DNA of 30,394 nucleotides from a virus. The position numbers and the translations under genes are program-made. The notes under the pieces are model-generated. The model was given only the letters and a program-made list of their open reading frames with translations. It had not been told where the DNA came from and ran no database searches. Below, in pieces: positions 20,378-27,785 of this stretch (its first letter is position 1; every line of letters starts with the position of its first letter). The stretch is taken from positions 1-30,394 of IMG/VR virus record IMGVR_UViG_3300009068_000126; one strand, written 5' to 3'.

Positions 20378-20992
20378 TCACCAGATCGGGCGAATGGACG
20401 GATCAAACGTGACCATGGTTTTACATCCAGCGCCACCATGCGGAAATGTTGGGGTGTAGTGGTATCGCTTGACGCAATCAGGCCAAGTCATCGTGGCCTT
20501 TCCTCTGGCTGCCTTCGGCGTATCCACGGATCGATCGTTATCCTCAATAATAAAGGTGCAGGGTAAATTTGCCCCAGCCACGTAGTTCACGGCCTCATAA
20601 AAATGGCCCTCATCCTCAGCTCCATCGCCCAAGAAGCACCACACTTTTGCCGAGCTTCCCTGCTCTTTTAATGTGTGCGCCACTCCGGCCGCTATCCCGC
20701 AAGTGCCAGCCAACACGCTTGACGTATAGAAATTGAGTTTACGGTCAAAGACAAACATGGAGCGACCCTCTCTAATTATCTGCTCGAGCACGTCAGGATC
20801 TCCGCCGGCGAGCAGATAGTGATAGTGGGATCTATGGCTTGAGAAGATCCAATCGCCTGGCTTAATGTCTTTAAATATCTCGATGAGCTGATCTTCATTC
20901 CCTCCACATAGGTGGATCAGATATGGCAGCTTGCCCTGTTCAAATAGCGCCTTAATGCGCAATTCAAAATCAATCAGATCCTGCTTGTTCAT
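20378..20992 (-). CDS. ThDP-dependent E1-alpha-like subunit (diphosphate-binding domain only)
   Basis: 204 aa. The E1-alpha hallmarks are present: FSSHRSHYHYLLAGGD (about 50-65, cofactor/substrate His region), AGTCGIAAGVAHTLKEQG (about 95-112), and the ThDP-magnesium motif from GDGAEDEGHFYEAVNYVAGA (about 122-141) through N152 (FIIEDND). Canonical E1-alpha proteins are about 320-400 aa; this one ends soon after the cofactor motif. It presumably pairs with the pyrimidine-domain protein encoded two genes upstream, with a radical SAM gene in between. Likely chemistry is decarboxylation or two-carbon transfer from a 2-oxo acid or ketose; the substrate is unknown. ATGA overlap with the radical SAM gene. 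Confidence 0.8.
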   Translation of the reverse strand: MNKQDLIDFELRIKALFEQGKLPYLIHLCGGNEDQLIEIFKDIKPGDWIFSSHRSHYHYLLAGGDPDVLEQIIREGRSMFVFDRKLNFYTSSVLAGTCGIAAGVAHTLKEQGSSAKVWCFLGDGAEDEGHFYEAVNYVAGANLPCTFIIEDNDRSVDTPKAARGKATMTWPDCVKRYHYTPTFPHGGAGCKTMVTFDPSIRPIW

Positions 20993-22080
20993 ACAAAGGC
21001 GTCGTGACTATCGGTGGCCAGCTTTTCAAACAGCGCCACCTTGGCGTGATTGGCACATTCATGCAGGCAACTAACGCCGGGGTTAAAGTTCTTGTGCCAT
21101 GCTTTCGCCTCTTCTCCGAACCATGCTTGGCTAAATGATTGATCCTTTATGGAAGCGATCCGGCCGTGATTGCTGTATGCGGTATTGTGGCATGCGTAGA
21201 CATTAAGATCCGCACCTACCACGCAAACGGCCTGAGCATAGAGACAGCGATGGAATGGCCGAACGGGCGACTTGCTTGGACTATCCAGATCGTAGGTCGT
21301 GTTAATGGTAAAATCTGAGTCGCAAAAGGATTGGCATTCTCCCAGTTGCTTGCGCACCGTGGTTGCAATCGTGTTGTGATATTCTTTAAAGTTCTGAACG
21401 TACACGGGAGAAAAGCGGACATTGCTTACGCCTGAATCTTTTAGCTGTTTAGCGAAAGGAACCAGCCCCTCGTAATTGTAGCGGGTAATTATAAAGTTAA
21501 TCCCAAGATCGCAGCTCTCCGTTTTCGTGTTAGAAAAGTTTTTAATATTCTGCATCACGGAATCAAACGATCTGTCGGGCACGTTACGGCTAGACGCCAT
21601 CTGCTCTGCGCTTGTGTAGTCCATCGAAATCCTGACCCACTTTGCCTTGCCCAATACTTCCGCCCTTTCCCCCGCAAGCAGTTGGCCGTTGGTAATAATG
21701 GATAGATCTAATCCAGACGAGACTGTCTTAGTCATAATCTCGACAATGTCTTTATGCAGCAAAGGCTCTCCGCCACCGCTAAAAGTGACGGCCTTTGTTC
21801 CCATACTTGAAAGATCTTCTATGAGTTCAAGTGCCTTATCTCGCGGCATGACGTCCCTCTCGTTCATGCTGGTGTGCATGCCAGCCTGTAGGTGCAAGTC
21901 AGGCCGATCCTTAGGACGAGTTGTGCCGTCAGAATAGACGCAGAAACGGCAGGCGTGGTTACAGATATTCGTCGGCTTAATTCGTACGTAGATGGGTGCG
22001 GTGATAATATCATCGCGAAAGCTGGCGATCTTATCCGGGAACGAAAAGATTTTGAGGTCGCTGTACTTGTTCTGCTTCAC
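20989..22080 (-). CDS. Radical SAM/SPASM-type enzyme
   Basis: 363 aa from the GTG at 22080 (GTGA overlap; another GTG is one codon earlier). The 4Fe-4S motif is CNHACRFC, C40-x3-C44-x2-C47, then FSGGGEPLLH (about 100-109, the SAM-binding GGE) and LSIITNGQL. The C-terminal part has a cysteine set (CLYAQAVCVVGADLNVYACHN...CLHECANH) and the H-x-R-I-x-S-I turn typical of SPASM/twitch extensions with auxiliary clusters. These enzymes use radical chemistry on sugars, peptides or cofactors. Flanked by the two ThDP enzyme halves, it probably acts on the same product, with glycans as the likely theme given the glycosyltransferases. Confidence 0.88.
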   Translation of the reverse strand: MKQNKYSDLKIFSFPDKIASFRDDIITAPIYVRIKPTNICNHACRFCVYSDGTTRPKDRPDLHLQAGMHTSMNERDVMPRDKALELIEDLSSMGTKAVTFSGGGEPLLHKDIVEIMTKTVSSGLDLSIITNGQLLAGERAEVLGKAKWVRISMDYTSAEQMASSRNVPDRSFDSVMQNIKNFSNTKTESCDLGINFIITRYNYEGLVPFAKQLKDSGVSNVRFSPVYVQNFKEYHNTIATTVRKQLGECQSFCDSDFTINTTYDLDSPSKSPVRPFHRCLYAQAVCVVGADLNVYACHNTAYSNHGRIASIKDQSFSQAWFGEEAKAWHKNFNPGVSCLHECANHAKVALFEKLATDSHDAFV

Positions 22081-22595
22081 CACTTATCCTTTCGCTCGAC
22101 CAGCGTAGTGGATGTCCCAGCGCTCAGTCTGTGCAGTGCGTTTTGATATTCGCTCACTACGCTCTCCTTCTTTAGTTCGACGATTGGGAAATCGATCATC
22201 TTCCTAAGAGCTTCGGTGAAGTCCTGCGTATGGGTTGGCCCCGTGTAGAGGGGTTTGCTTTTATTGCCTATGACTACCCGCAAGATGGCGGCAGGCTTGA
22301 ATTGATTGCAGCTAATATGCTGGGCTGCGCCTAGGTGATTCACGATAGCATCCAGTGCATTGAGAATAAAATCCATCCGCTCAATAAAGACGACGGGTTT
22401 TAGCCCGGCCAAACTCAGGCCCGTGGCTAGTCCTACCATCAGATTTTCAGCGACCGGCGTTTCGATCAGTTGTGAATCCGCAACATTATTAAGCGTGCCT
22501 GCTGCCCGGCCGCCTATCTTTACCCCGTAGCCTATGAACCTAACGGCTGGATCGGCCGCCAATAAATCCATCGCCTGCGTCAGCTCCCTCTTCAC
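22077..22595 (-). CDS. ThDP-dependent E1-beta-like subunit (pyrimidine-binding domain only)
   Basis: 172 aa. The pyrimidine-binding domain of E1-beta/transketolase proteins is clear: IETPVAENLMVGLATGLSLAGLKP (about 45-67) with E50 in the position of the catalytic glutamate that activates the cofactor, then VFIERMDFILNALDAIVNHLG. The C-terminal transketolase domain that usually follows is absent, so it is about half the usual 320 aa. It needs the diphosphate-domain subunit (20378-20992) for a complete active site. The start GTG overlaps the upstream stop as GTGA. Confidence 0.8.
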   Translation of the reverse strand: MKRELTQAMDLLAADPAVRFIGYGVKIGGRAAGTLNNVADSQLIETPVAENLMVGLATGLSLAGLKPVVFIERMDFILNALDAIVNHLGAAQHISCNQFKPAAILRVVIGNKSKPLYTGPTHTQDFTEALRKMIDFPIVELKKESVVSEYQNALHRLSAGTSTTLVERKDKW

Positions 22596-23356
22596 AGCAA
22601 CCCCTCCTCTTCAAGAATATGCAGGGCGTGAAATGCGCTTCTGGCCATCTGACCGCGTTCGGTAAAAATCACTGTCTCGGTATCTGCACACAGCAAGTGG
22701 AAGGCATTTTTGTTATGAACGTTTAGGCACGGCCAGCTCGGCCCGGTGGATGTTCCGATGACGGCTTTGGCCTTTGCAGCCGTCGCCCCGATCCAAGTCA
22801 CATTCTTGTTATCAAATGCCGGGCATAATCCAGTAGCGACTGTGCTAATTACGCGATGACCCTTGCTAACTAGCTTAGATATTAGGTTTCGAAAATCGTC
22901 GGAGTTAAAGTTTGTAAATTGTCCAGAAAGCCCTGGCGAATTTATCACGACAATGTCGCAGTCTGGCGCCATCGGAATAAAAGAATCTAGGGCTGGATAG
23001 TCAAACAGAAGATCGTCGACTTTCCGAATTGGATTCTTTACGCACATCCTGCTGGCCAGTTCCTCAAACCAGCATAGATGAAATTTGGCGAAGTTTAATT
23101 TGTCGGGGTGACGCTCCCAATATCCGCCTGCATTCCGCCATGAATCAATACTATCGGCAGGTGCTTGATCGATTGGCCTAATGTGTAGGCGTAAAGACAT
23201 ATCGCTTCGCAAGGCATCAATTTCCTCAAACCTGCACAGCTCTGGGTTGTGGTAGTGAGTTATCTCAAGATCTGGATTTTGCAGGCATAGCCGACGCAGA
23301 AAATTTAACTGCACTAGGTTGTCTCCTAGACGCAGTGCATTGTGCGTGTGAATCAC
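22592..23356 (-). CDS. GT-B glycosyltransferase, heptosyltransferase (GT9)-like
   Basis: 254 aa. The opening HNALRLGDNLVQLNFLRRLCLQNP matches the G-D-x2 start of ADP-heptose:LPS heptosyltransferases, and the region VIGTSTGPSWPCLNVHNK (about 203-220) corresponds to their nucleotide-sugar-binding loop near the C-terminus. It is shorter than canonical GT9 enzymes (about 320-350 aa). It probably adds a sugar to a lipopolysaccharide or virion glycan. Coupled at both ends by GTGA overlaps. Confidence 0.65.
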   Translation of the reverse strand: MIHTHNALRLGDNLVQLNFLRRLCLQNPDLEITHYHNPELCRFEEIDALRSDMSLRLHIRPIDQAPADSIDSWRNAGGYWERHPDKLNFAKFHLCWFEELASRMCVKNPIRKVDDLLFDYPALDSFIPMAPDCDIVVINSPGLSGQFTNFNSDDFRNLISKLVSKGHRVISTVATGLCPAFDNKNVTWIGATAAKAKAVIGTSTGPSWPCLNVHNKNAFHLLCADTETVIFTERGQMARSAFHALHILEEEGLL

Positions 23357-25038
23357 GGGTTGCGTTCCTTAAATATCTTTTCGCCCAGCTCGTAGTTCTC
23401 CTTGGCGTTGTGGCGCTTAAATTCCGCGTCCTGTGCTGCACCCGTGAAGAGAGGATTGTTGTGCGTAAAAACAACGTCCTTTGCGTCGATGATTACGCCG
23501 TCCCTTGCACCGCGTAAGCTGTACTCGTTATCGCTGAAAATGCCAGAGCATGCGTCGTACTCAGGCGCAAACAGAGTGCCCTGCTGTTTCAGCCTGGCCT
23601 TTGTTAAAATTGCTAGGCAAAGCAGATCGTCTTTGCGATGGCCGTCGGATACGGCAAGGATTGACGGCTTACTTAAATCGCCAAGCCGTTGCGTGATGAT
23701 TGTATCCCAATGCAACGGAGGATCCCAATCATCAGAGCCTTGAATGATAATTTCACCACGAGCTACTTCGGCCGCTCTGTTCCATGCAGCAACGCATCCA
23801 CCCTTGCCTTTAACGATTCCCCAATTTTTCAGCATGTCGGCTTTAGGGTCGTCATCGTCGACTGAGTAGATCCACTCGACTGACGCTGGATCTGCCGCCT
23901 TTTTCATCCACAAGATGCGGGCGTTGATGGCCTCTTGGGGGCGGCCTCGCGTGGCGTGGCAGATGGTAATCTTTACGGGCTTCTGCGCCCGCCACATGTT
24001 CTCAATCTTTTCTGCCTCGGCCGTATCGCCCACGGCTTTGCAGGCCGCTAGGTATAGATCGATGCATTCAAAGTCGTAGACGGTGCGCTGGGCGTTCCAG
24101 ATCTTCACGCCCGGATCGGGCTGAACCATAGCCGATTTTAGCAAGTGATAAGCCTGCAACCAGGCACCCACGCTCGCCTCTTCTCTGGCTAGAAAGTAAA
24201 TCGCCTCTCTGCGCCCGGGGTTCATCTGATGTGCCTTTTGGTATAGGCCGATCCTAACGGTGCGATCCTGCGTAGCCGTGGCCTGATTGCAGGCGGCTTC
24301 GTAAGCCAGCGTTGCCTCTTGTCCCGGCCAGACGGCCGCTACGTGTGACCAAGGCTCTGATTCCGTCCTGCGATTGCCTAAGAAAAGTTCCTGCTGATAG
24401 TAGTACGCATACTTGCCTGCTTCGCTTAACTGGCCCTGAAGGATGCGGAGATTCCGATCGGCGCTGTTTGGTTTATATCCGCCTGGGTGATGCTCTACCC
24501 ATACCGCCTGCTCGCCCACAGATTCTAGCCCAGCATTGGGCAACAGCGCCTCATGCACGGCATAATGCCACCTACCAGACCATGCGCCGTCTATACGCCT
24601 CACCATGCGCTCACGTACTGGCTTTAATTTGGCGTTTATAACGTCATAGACCCCTGCATAGATGCCGAGCTTGGGATTCTGCTCAAACGCTTCCACGCCC
24701 CTTTTAAGAGCGTTTTTGAGGTCTTTATGTGGCAAGTCATCGCAATCCACCCAAACCGCATAGTCTCCGGTGCATGCATCCAGTGCGGTGTTGCGGGCGG
24801 CGGCAAAGTTATCGACGTGGGGCCAGCTCGCCCCTGCGGGTGCATTTTTATATTCAACTATCTTTGCCCCTGACTTTTCAGCGATCGCCCGCGTGCCGTC
24901 ATCGGGTCGGCCGCCTTGGGCAATGCAGACGACCAGCTCGTCGCAGTATGGCTTAAAGGCGGTAAGGCAACGGTCGATAAATTGGGCCTCGTGCCCGGCG
25001 ATTGCGTAGATTGATATTTTAGGATTTCGAGTGGCCAT
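23353..25038 (-). CDS. Two-domain GT-A glycosyltransferase with TPR-like middle
   Basis: 561 aa from ATG 25038 (GAGAGG 8 nt upstream); an upstream in-frame start at 25086 would overlap the previous gene. Domain 1 (about 6-235) is GT2: ISIYAIAGHEAQFIDRCL, ending its Rossmann part in VWVDCDD (DxD-type, 96-101). Residues about 240-350 are helical repeats of TPR type (LAYEAACNQA..., YFLAREEASVGAWLQAYHLLKSA). Domain 2 (about 355-561) is another GT-A fold: ITICHATRGRP, YSVDDDDPK (391-399) and GSDDWDPP (434-441). Both acid motifs look intact, so two sugars could be transferred in turn. First gene of the cassette. Confidence 0.82.
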   Translation of the reverse strand: MATRNPKISIYAIAGHEAQFIDRCLTAFKPYCDELVVCIAQGGRPDDGTRAIAEKSGAKIVEYKNAPAGASWPHVDNFAAARNTALDACTGDYAVWVDCDDLPHKDLKNALKRGVEAFEQNPKLGIYAGVYDVINAKLKPVRERMVRRIDGAWSGRWHYAVHEALLPNAGLESVGEQAVWVEHHPGGYKPNSADRNLRILQGQLSEAGKYAYYYQQELFLGNRRTESEPWSHVAAVWPGQEATLAYEAACNQATATQDRTVRIGLYQKAHQMNPGRREAIYFLAREEASVGAWLQAYHLLKSAMVQPDPGVKIWNAQRTVYDFECIDLYLAACKAVGDTAEAEKIENMWRAQKPVKITICHATRGRPQEAINARILWMKKAADPASVEWIYSVDDDDPKADMLKNWGIVKGKGGCVAAWNRAAEVARGEIIIQGSDDWDPPLHWDTIITQRLGDLSKPSILAVSDGHRKDDLLCLAILTKARLKQQGTLFAPEYDACSGIFSDNEYSLRGARDGVIIDAKDVVFTHNNPLFTGAAQDAEFKRHNAKENYELGEKIFKERNP

Positions 25039-25039
25039 T

Positions 25040-25339
25040 CTAAACCTCTCGCAACCCGAGCACGTAACTGCCGATAGAAGTATCAATCGAGGCCACCCGA
25101 TAGCTGACTGAGTTGGCCAGCAAGATAGATCCGATGGTGGGCGCCGATGAGATGGCGCTCACGTCGATGGTAAAGGTGGAGTTTAGATCCAGATCAAAGC
25201 CGCCCAGCTCCACGCTTTCTTTGCGGGTGATCGTCGAAAGGATACCAGTGACGCCAGTAGAACCAATGGTGGCCGCTGTGCCAGTTTGAGTATAAAGAGC
25301 GGCTAGACTTTCTTTTAACGCTTCTGTGAATTCAGACAT
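25040..25339 (-). CDS. Head-tail completion protein candidate
   Basis: 99 aa. An N-terminal helix (EFTEALKESLAALYTQTG) is followed by beta strands (FDLDLNSTFTIDVSAI, SILLANSVSYRVASIDTS) with the look of lambda FII-like or related small head-completion proteins. It stands right after the coat protein gene and its hairpin, where such proteins are encoded. The next gene starts 1 bp after its stop codon. Confidence 0.55.
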   Translation of the reverse strand: MSEFTEALKESLAALYTQTGTAATIGSTGVTGILSTITRKESVELGGFDLDLNSTFTIDVSAISSAPTIGSILLANSVSYRVASIDTSIGSYVLGLREV

Positions 25340-25362
25340 GAGAGGATTTCTTAAAGTGGAAA

Positions 25363-25390
25363 GGGCGGTGAGCCGATTGGCCCACCGCCC
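25363..25390 (-). terminator. Hairpin after the major capsid gene
   Basis: GGGCGGTG pairs with CACCGCCC (8 bp), extended after one mismatch by GCC/GGC, around a 4-nt loop. On the minus strand it is followed by TTTCC, a poor U-run. It sits 12 bp past the coat stop and likely works as a partial terminator or mRNA stabiliser, increasing coat transcript. Confidence 0.7.
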
Positions 25391-25402
25391 TCCCCGAGTG
25401 AA

Positions 25403-26293
25403 TTAGCTACCGTTGATACGTACGAGGCTGTTCGGCTCTCCCGCTTTTACGCCGTAAATCAAGGCGTAGGTGCGTTGGAGCTGGCCCTTAACAACGTCGT
25501 AGTTCTCACGAACCATGACGGACAGGCCGGTACGGGGTTCCGTTACCACGCTGATGTCTCCGGGGATCGGAACGCCAGTGGGGACTTCAGGAACGCGAGC
25601 CGCAATCAACAAGGCTTCCTGCTGGGCGAAGAATCCGCCGAGCGTGATGCTGTTGGTGGGCACTGCGCTGTACTGGTTAATGTTGAATCCAGCCACGTTG
25701 CCGATCCCAGCCGTGCGAACGAGGTCGCCTGAGATCTGAGGATTGGCCACGACGGTCGTATCATTCAAGAGCGCGCCGTAGAAGCTGGGGTTAAGAACTG
25801 CGTACCGGCCGTTGACCGGGGCGTTGTTGTTGTTGAGGGTGATTCCGGCCGACACTACCGAGCGGTAGGAGAAGGCGCTGGAAGCAACCGTCAACGCGCT
25901 GGTGAAGGTGGAGGAAGTTACGAGAGCCAACAGATCCCCAACCATTTGCAACCCGAGGGCGTGCGCGGCTGCGCCGGCGAAACGCTCAATCAGGTTGATG
26001 TTGGAGCTGGTGCGCTCTTGATCGTCCACAGAGTACGAAACGTGCTTGAACTTGTTGAGGGTGATCTGCACATCCGTCTGGGTTGTTGCAGTCGCTACGT
26101 AGCCGTTCGCCTGCGAGTAGTCCTGGGCGGTCGTCGCAGAGATACGGTGGGTGTAGATCGATGCGTTGTATTTTGCCGCTTCGCTGCTGAAATCCGTGAC
26201 GGAGTTTCTGAGGAAGCTGTAATCTGCCACGAGGATCTCAAGAGCCCTCTGAGCGATTACATTGGCATTCGTTGTTCCGATTGTGTTGGCCAT
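25403..26293 (-). CDS. Major capsid protein
   Basis: 296 aa. It has the appearance of an HK97-fold coat: N-terminal helical arm (NANVIAQRALEILVADYSFLRNSV), a helical spine (NINLIERFAGAAAHALGLQMVGDLLALVTS), beta-rich P- and A-domain segments (GRYAVLNPSFYGALLND, VPEVPTGVPIPGDISVVTEPRTGLSVMVRENYDVVKGQ), resembling P22-type short coats. A strong AGGAG site stands before the ATG, codon use is even, and a hairpin follows, all fitting high expression. The protease-scaffold gene precedes it. Confidence 0.85.
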   Translation of the reverse strand: MANTIGTTNANVIAQRALEILVADYSFLRNSVTDFSSEAAKYNASIYTHRISATTAQDYSQANGYVATATTQTDVQITLNKFKHVSYSVDDQERTSSNINLIERFAGAAAHALGLQMVGDLLALVTSSTFTSALTVASSAFSYRSVVSAGITLNNNNAPVNGRYAVLNPSFYGALLNDTTVVANPQISGDLVRTAGIGNVAGFNINQYSAVPTNSITLGGFFAQQEALLIAARVPEVPTGVPIPGDISVVTEPRTGLSVMVRENYDVVKGQLQRTYALIYGVKAGEPNSLVRINGS

Positions 26294-26318
26294 TGTAGTG
26301 TTCTCCTAGTGGACTGGA

Positions 26319-27242
26319 TTACAGTCCGAGTTTGCGGAGCAGTTCCGACCGACGGGCCGGATTTTTTTCCGCGTTGAATTGATTGAGGATTTCTGCCCGG
26401 CCGAGCGGTTGGCTCGATTCAGCGGGAACCGCCACTGCGCCAGCAGCGTCGGCCTTGGCTTTTTCCAAAGTGGTCACGGCCTTCTCATCGGCCTTTTCTT
26501 CAACCTTTGCGCTCATCTCTTTTTTCGCCATATCTTCAGCGGGCATTTCAGGAGCTTCGGTCACGTCCTGAGTTGCGTCCGCTTTCATTAGAGCGAGCAG
26601 TTCCGCAAGCATCCCAGCGATATCGGTCAAAGTAGGTTCGGCCATTTTTTCCGCAGGCTTGTCGGCAGGCATTTCAGCCAGTTCGGCTTTCGGTGCTTCG
26701 ACAACTGCGGGAGTTTCAACGGCAGGAGTTTCTGGTGCGGTAGCTGTCACAATGGCAGGCTCGCTCAGCTCTTTTTTGACTTCGACAGGTGCTTCGTTCA
26801 TTTGAAGTTTTTTCATGTCAACTGCTGTGAATGCTGAAAACATCCCTGCTGGGTTGGCGGCCGGTGTGCTAACTACGCTGATATCGTAGATTTCAGTTAC
26901 CCTGGCGAAACGATCGCCCGCTACTTGTTCGGGCACTCCGCTAAAAGTAAGAGATAGGCCAAATCCTTCAGGCAATACGTTTGCTAAGTGCTGTACAAAT
27001 TGCGCCTCGTTCGTGTTAAACAGAGTGAGGTCGCCCATAAGTCGATCGCCTTCAATCTTAAATCCGTCAATATACCCTAAGATTCCAGAGACTTCCGCCC
27101 CGTGACCCATGGTCACTTTAATGCGCTTCATGGACAGAGCCACAGCCAGCGCTTGTTCGAGTGAAGTTTGATCGATCAGTAGGTTGTGGCCTTTGGCCTC
27201 GCCTACCGTTAAAATGGATACGTTAGAAAGTTTGTTGGCCAT
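26319..27242 (-). CDS. Prohead protease fused to a scaffold-like domain
   Basis: 307 aa from ATG 27242; a TTG at 27251 is less likely. The N-terminal ~160 residues match an S78/U35-type prohead protease: a histidine in VTMGHGAEV, EGDRLMGDLTLF, the serine region GFGLSLTFSG, and VTEIYDISVVSTPAANPAGMF, a hallmark end of these proteases. Residues about 170-290 are an Ala/Glu/Pro-rich, low-complexity, helical region like a scaffold, ending with a basic helix (PARRSELLRKLGL) that could bind coat protein. Assembly and self-cleavage in the prohead are inferred. Confidence 0.8.
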   Translation of the reverse strand: MANKLSNVSILTVGEAKGHNLLIDQTSLEQALAVALSMKRIKVTMGHGAEVSGILGYIDGFKIEGDRLMGDLTLFNTNEAQFVQHLANVLPEGFGLSLTFSGVPEQVAGDRFARVTEIYDISVVSTPAANPAGMFSAFTAVDMKKLQMNEAPVEVKKELSEPAIVTATAPETPAVETPAVVEAPKAELAEMPADKPAEKMAEPTLTDIAGMLAELLALMKADATQDVTEAPEMPAEDMAKKEMSAKVEEKADEKAVTTLEKAKADAAGAVAVPAESSQPLGRAEILNQFNAEKNPARRSELLRKLGL

Positions 27243-27254
27243 GCTGGCCAACGG

Positions 27255-27261
27255 GTGTCAA
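27255..27261 (-). promoter_or_regulatory. TTGACAC start-associated motif (copy 5)
   Basis: TTGACAC begins 19 nt before the ATG of the protease-scaffold gene, just after the stop of the inserted membrane-protein gene. There is no Shine-Dalgarno sequence between motif and ATG. Confidence 0.5.
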
Positions 27262-27262
27262 A

Positions 27263-27751
27263 TCAGTTTCGCGTAAATACTGGACTTGGAAAAATGGGGG
27301 CGTGTTGGACGGGTTGCCCAGGCTCAGGAGGCGTGTGCATATCGCGGATTGCCATGTTAATCGCTACGGCCAAGCCTTCAGCATCTTCTATTTTTTTCAT
27401 GTATAGCATCTGATTATTTAGGCCACCGAACTTCAGCTCAACGTATGGGCGTTCATATTTTGGCAATGTTTTCCATAAGATTGCAGCAGAAGCCAAAAAG
27501 ATAGTACCGCCAAGAATCGGGCTATTTGTGGAGATGCAAGATATCCCAAACAATAACCCGAACACCGAAAGAATAATCCACATCAAACACGCAAGCCGCC
27601 CGGCCTTATCCTTACCATGTGCAGTTCCTACAATGCCGGCCAAGTTGTATGTTTGATTATATGGCGCACCAACCGAAATCACTCTTCCACTTAAGCTGAT
27701 AATTCCGTCATCATAATAAACCATTGAAGAATCTGACGAATTATTTGCCAC
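27263..27751 (-). CDS. Membrane protein resembling DUF6232, inserted in the head operon
   Basis: 162 aa. The N-terminal part (VYYDDGIISLSGRVISVGAPYNQTYNLAGIVGT) is followed by two membrane helices (LACLMWIILSVFGLLFGISCI and ILGGTIFLASAAILW), and a cytosolic part (YVELKFGG...YMKKIEDAEGLAVAINMAI). This is the layout of DUF6232 proteins, whose function is unknown. It uses a GTG start with no clear ribosome site; ATG 27724 is an alternative. Its location between portal and protease is not part of normal head gene order, so it may be a moron affecting the host membrane. Confidence 0.6.
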   Translation of the reverse strand: MANNSSDSSMVYYDDGIISLSGRVISVGAPYNQTYNLAGIVGTAHGKDKAGRLACLMWIILSVFGLLFGISCISTNSPILGGTIFLASAAILWKTLPKYERPYVELKFGGLNNQMLYMKKIEDAEGLAVAINMAIRDMHTPPEPGQPVQHAPIFPSPVFTRN

Positions 27752-27785
27752 GCCATAAGCGTATGGCTGACCCTACCGCACACAA

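Noticed and set aside
20378-22595. ThDP genes as decayed pseudogenes
   Set aside because: Cofactor motifs and the catalytic Glu are intact, there are no internal stops, and both are precisely coupled to neighbours; reduction looks like domain loss rather than decay.
23353-25086. Longer N-terminus for the glycosyltransferase from 25086
   Set aside because: It would overlap the head-completion gene by 47 bp and add no GT sequence, while the ATG at 25038 has a ribosome site and opens directly into the GT2 fold.
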